Assembly: GCF_012939995.1 (NCBI RefSeq)
Contig: NZ_SPMZ01000022.1
Coordinates: 37,309-101,308, forward strand
Length of the DNA: 64,000 bases
Source: Candidatus Competibacter phosphatis
GTDB lineage: Bacteria > Pseudomonadota > Gammaproteobacteria > Competibacterales > Competibacteraceae
Direction: 5' to 3'
The translations under genes were made by a program, and so were the position numbers. The notes under the pieces were generated by a model. That model was not told the DNA's origin and did no database searches. It worked only from the letters and a program-made list of their open reading frames with translations. The number at the start of each line of letters is the position of its first letter. Position 1 is the stretch's first letter. Shown here in pieces: positions 62,919 to 64,000 of this stretch.

Positions 62919-63470
62919 TCATCGGGACAGCCAACGCAGCGTCGGCGTGCCGGGTTGGCTGGTCGGCGTTTTGGCCCGCACCCCCATCACCCGTCCCGAC
63001 TGCGGCGGCTGCGGCAACTGGATATGAGCGGCCATCAATGCACTCAAGCGATCCAATACCGGCAGCGGCATCGCCATGCTGTGCCGTTCCGTCATATCGA
63101 CGTGGATCACCATCAATTCGGTGGTGGCGGAGACGAACCCTTTATCGGCGTGATACAAACGATGAAAGTGGTGAATGCGCTTGCTGTCGAAACCGAGCAG
63201 TTGGGTGGTCACCCGCATCGGATCGCCGGCCACCAGTTCACGTTGGTAGTTCACATGGGTTTCCACGACAAAAGCCGAGCAGTGTCGGCTGTCGCGGTAA
63301 TTCTGCCCCATGCCCAGATAATCCATGAACGCGTCGGTGGCATGGTCGAATGCCAGGACGTAATACGCGACGTTCATGTGACCGTTGTAGTCGATCCACT
63401 CGGGCGGCACTACGTCGGTATACAAACACAGGGGGGATTCAATCCGCATGATGGGTTGTCGCATTGTCAT
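62919..63470 (-). CDS. Hotdog-fold thioesterase family protein
   Basis: The 183-residue protein has the hotdog acyl-CoA thioesterase pattern: PPEWIDYNGHMNVAYYVLAF with the conserved Asp and His, FVVETHVNYQRELVAGDPMR, and LLGFDSKRIHHFHRLYHADK. The branch is shared with thioesterases linked to carnitine or betaine metabolism, but the substrate is not clear here. No neighbouring pathway genes help. The C-terminal tail after SGRVMGVR is not conserved. Confidence 0.85.
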   Translation of the reverse strand: MTMRQPIMRIESPLCLYTDVVPPEWIDYNGHMNVAYYVLAFDHATDAFMDYLGMGQNYRDSRHCSAFVVETHVNYQRELVAGDPMRVTTQLLGFDSKRIHHFHRLYHADKGFVSATTELMVIHVDMTERHSMAMPLPVLDRLSALMAAHIQLPQPPQSGRVMGVRAKTPTSQPGTPTLRWLSR

Positions 63471-63660
63471 CGCTGTCCGTGGGGAAGCGCGGTACGCTAC
63501 CTACTTTTACCGCGTTGCGCAATTGCTGACGCGTCGACACGTTTCGAACCCCGGTTTTGATCCAAATAGCAGCGTTTCCCTCCGGTGAAAATACTGTTCG
63601 ACCACCGGAATGGACCGAACGGAAGAGCCATAGTCAAATCTGGTGGATAAGCGGTTTGAA

Positions 63661-63853
63661 TCAAGCGGCGATTTTCTGCTGAGCGTTCTCGGCTTTGCCG
63701 GGTGGATCGACGACGGCGATGCCATCCTGGAAACGAACCCCTCGCACCACCTCGGGCAAGCGCTTGAAACCGCCCAGCTTGCGCCAACTCTGTTCCGCCA
63801 TCGGCGCCCATTGGAACATCAAGCCCAGTAAGGTGTTTTGGGATACGCAGTTC
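63661..63853 (-). pseudogene. 3' remnant of an IS256-type transposase
   Basis: The minus-strand frame reads LGLMFQWAPMAEQSWRKLGG, then KRLPEVVRGVRFQDGIAVV, and stops at 63661. This resembles the C-terminal end of mutator/IS256-type transposases. It is cut on its upstream side by the ISAzo13-type element that begins near 63857. No complete gene is possible. Confidence 0.5.
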
Positions 63854-63856
63854 TTG

Positions 63857-64000
63857 GGGTCTGTCCGGAAATAAAAAACAATTTATTGTCTAATGAGTTA
63901 GAGGCGATCAATGGAGAGGGGCGCCGTCATGATGCCTAATCCGATTAAGCAACGCTACGAGTTAATAGCCGGGCACTTGAATGAACACCAGCGGCGGCTG
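63857..64000 (+). mobile_element. Left end of an ISAzo13-type element (runs off window)
   Basis: The segment begins with a probable terminal repeat (GGGTCTGTCCGGAAATAAA) and carries the start of a transposase gene near 63929. The element continues beyond the window, so its other end cannot be checked. Confidence 0.5.
63929..64000 (+). CDS. ISAzo13-type transposase, N-terminal fragment
   Basis: From ATG 63929 or 63932 the frame reads NPIKQRYELIAGHLNEHQRR, matching the opening of ISAzo13-family transposases (KQRYE, then LNE.QRRLW). A GGAGAGGGG ribosome binding site lies upstream. Only 24 codons are present before the window ends. Confidence 0.55.
   Translation, partial: MMPNPIKQRYELIAGHLNEHQRRL

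Overview
The window is a high-GC chromosomal segment of a gammaproteobacterium. Conserved blocks support this: tig-clpP-clpX-lon-hupB-ppiD, gltX and cysS beside a tRNA cluster, creBCD, iscR-iscS with the IscR ligand spacing known from E. coli, and a gspCDEF type II secretion block. The modular surface protein, the large AAA ATPase-nuclease and the IS content would suit the Candidatus Competibacter lineage, but that placement is a guess from gene content.

Layout. (1) 1-5.3 kb: IS-rich, with a decayed ISAs1-type element, an IS5-type element 4 bp from it, a GMC oxidoreductase, and an IS481-type element. (2) 5.3-11.7 kb: an unrecognised gene cut by the IS, a small secreted protein, pgpA, a VapBC-type toxin-antitoxin pair, then metY, frmA, frmB (formaldehyde detoxification) and a membrane-anchored nuclease. 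(3) 11.9-14.5 kb: a secreted modular protein. (4) 14.7-18.3 kb: a four-gene Mla/MCE lipid transporter with a STAS domain fused to its permease. (5) 18.4-23.5 kb: two tiny coupled ORFs, a zinc metallopeptidase and creBCD. (6) 23.5-38 kb (minus strand): yejA, an AAA ATPase-nuclease, an Eco57I-like nuclease-methyltransferase, a vestigial yejB fragment, HicAB, yejB, and a YhaO/YhaN (SbcD/SbcC-like) pair. This is an accessory, defence-like insertion that splits an oligopeptide/microcin C-type transporter operon. (7) 38-49.9 kb: fabI; ppiD, three tRNAs, hupB, lon, clpX, clpP, tig; five tRNAs; cysS. (8) 50-56.2 kb: gltX, tandem cyclophilins ppiA-ppiB, lpxH, a DUF1249 gene, iscR-iscS and a PPOX-fold protein. 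(9) 56.2-62.1 kb: gspF, gspE, gspD, gspC. (10) 62.5-64 kb: a glycine-zipper protein, a thioesterase, an IS256-type transposase remnant and the start of an ISAzo13-type element.

A property of the whole sequence matters for reading it. Many reading frames, including the essential cysS and the conserved lon, are broken by single-base indels, nearly all in homopolymer runs. I treat these genes as intact with probable sequencing or assembly errors and give one span for each. The transposase genes carry the same kind of errors, so they may be less decayed than they look.

The most interesting region is 29.5-36 kb. A methyltransferase with an N-terminal PD-(D/E)XK nuclease motif sits beside an AAA ATPase with a C-terminal PD-(D/E)XK motif, inserted with a toxin-antitoxin pair between yejA and yejB, next to a relic of a second yejB and an SbcCD-like pair. 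It is a reasonable candidate for an uncharacterised defence module.
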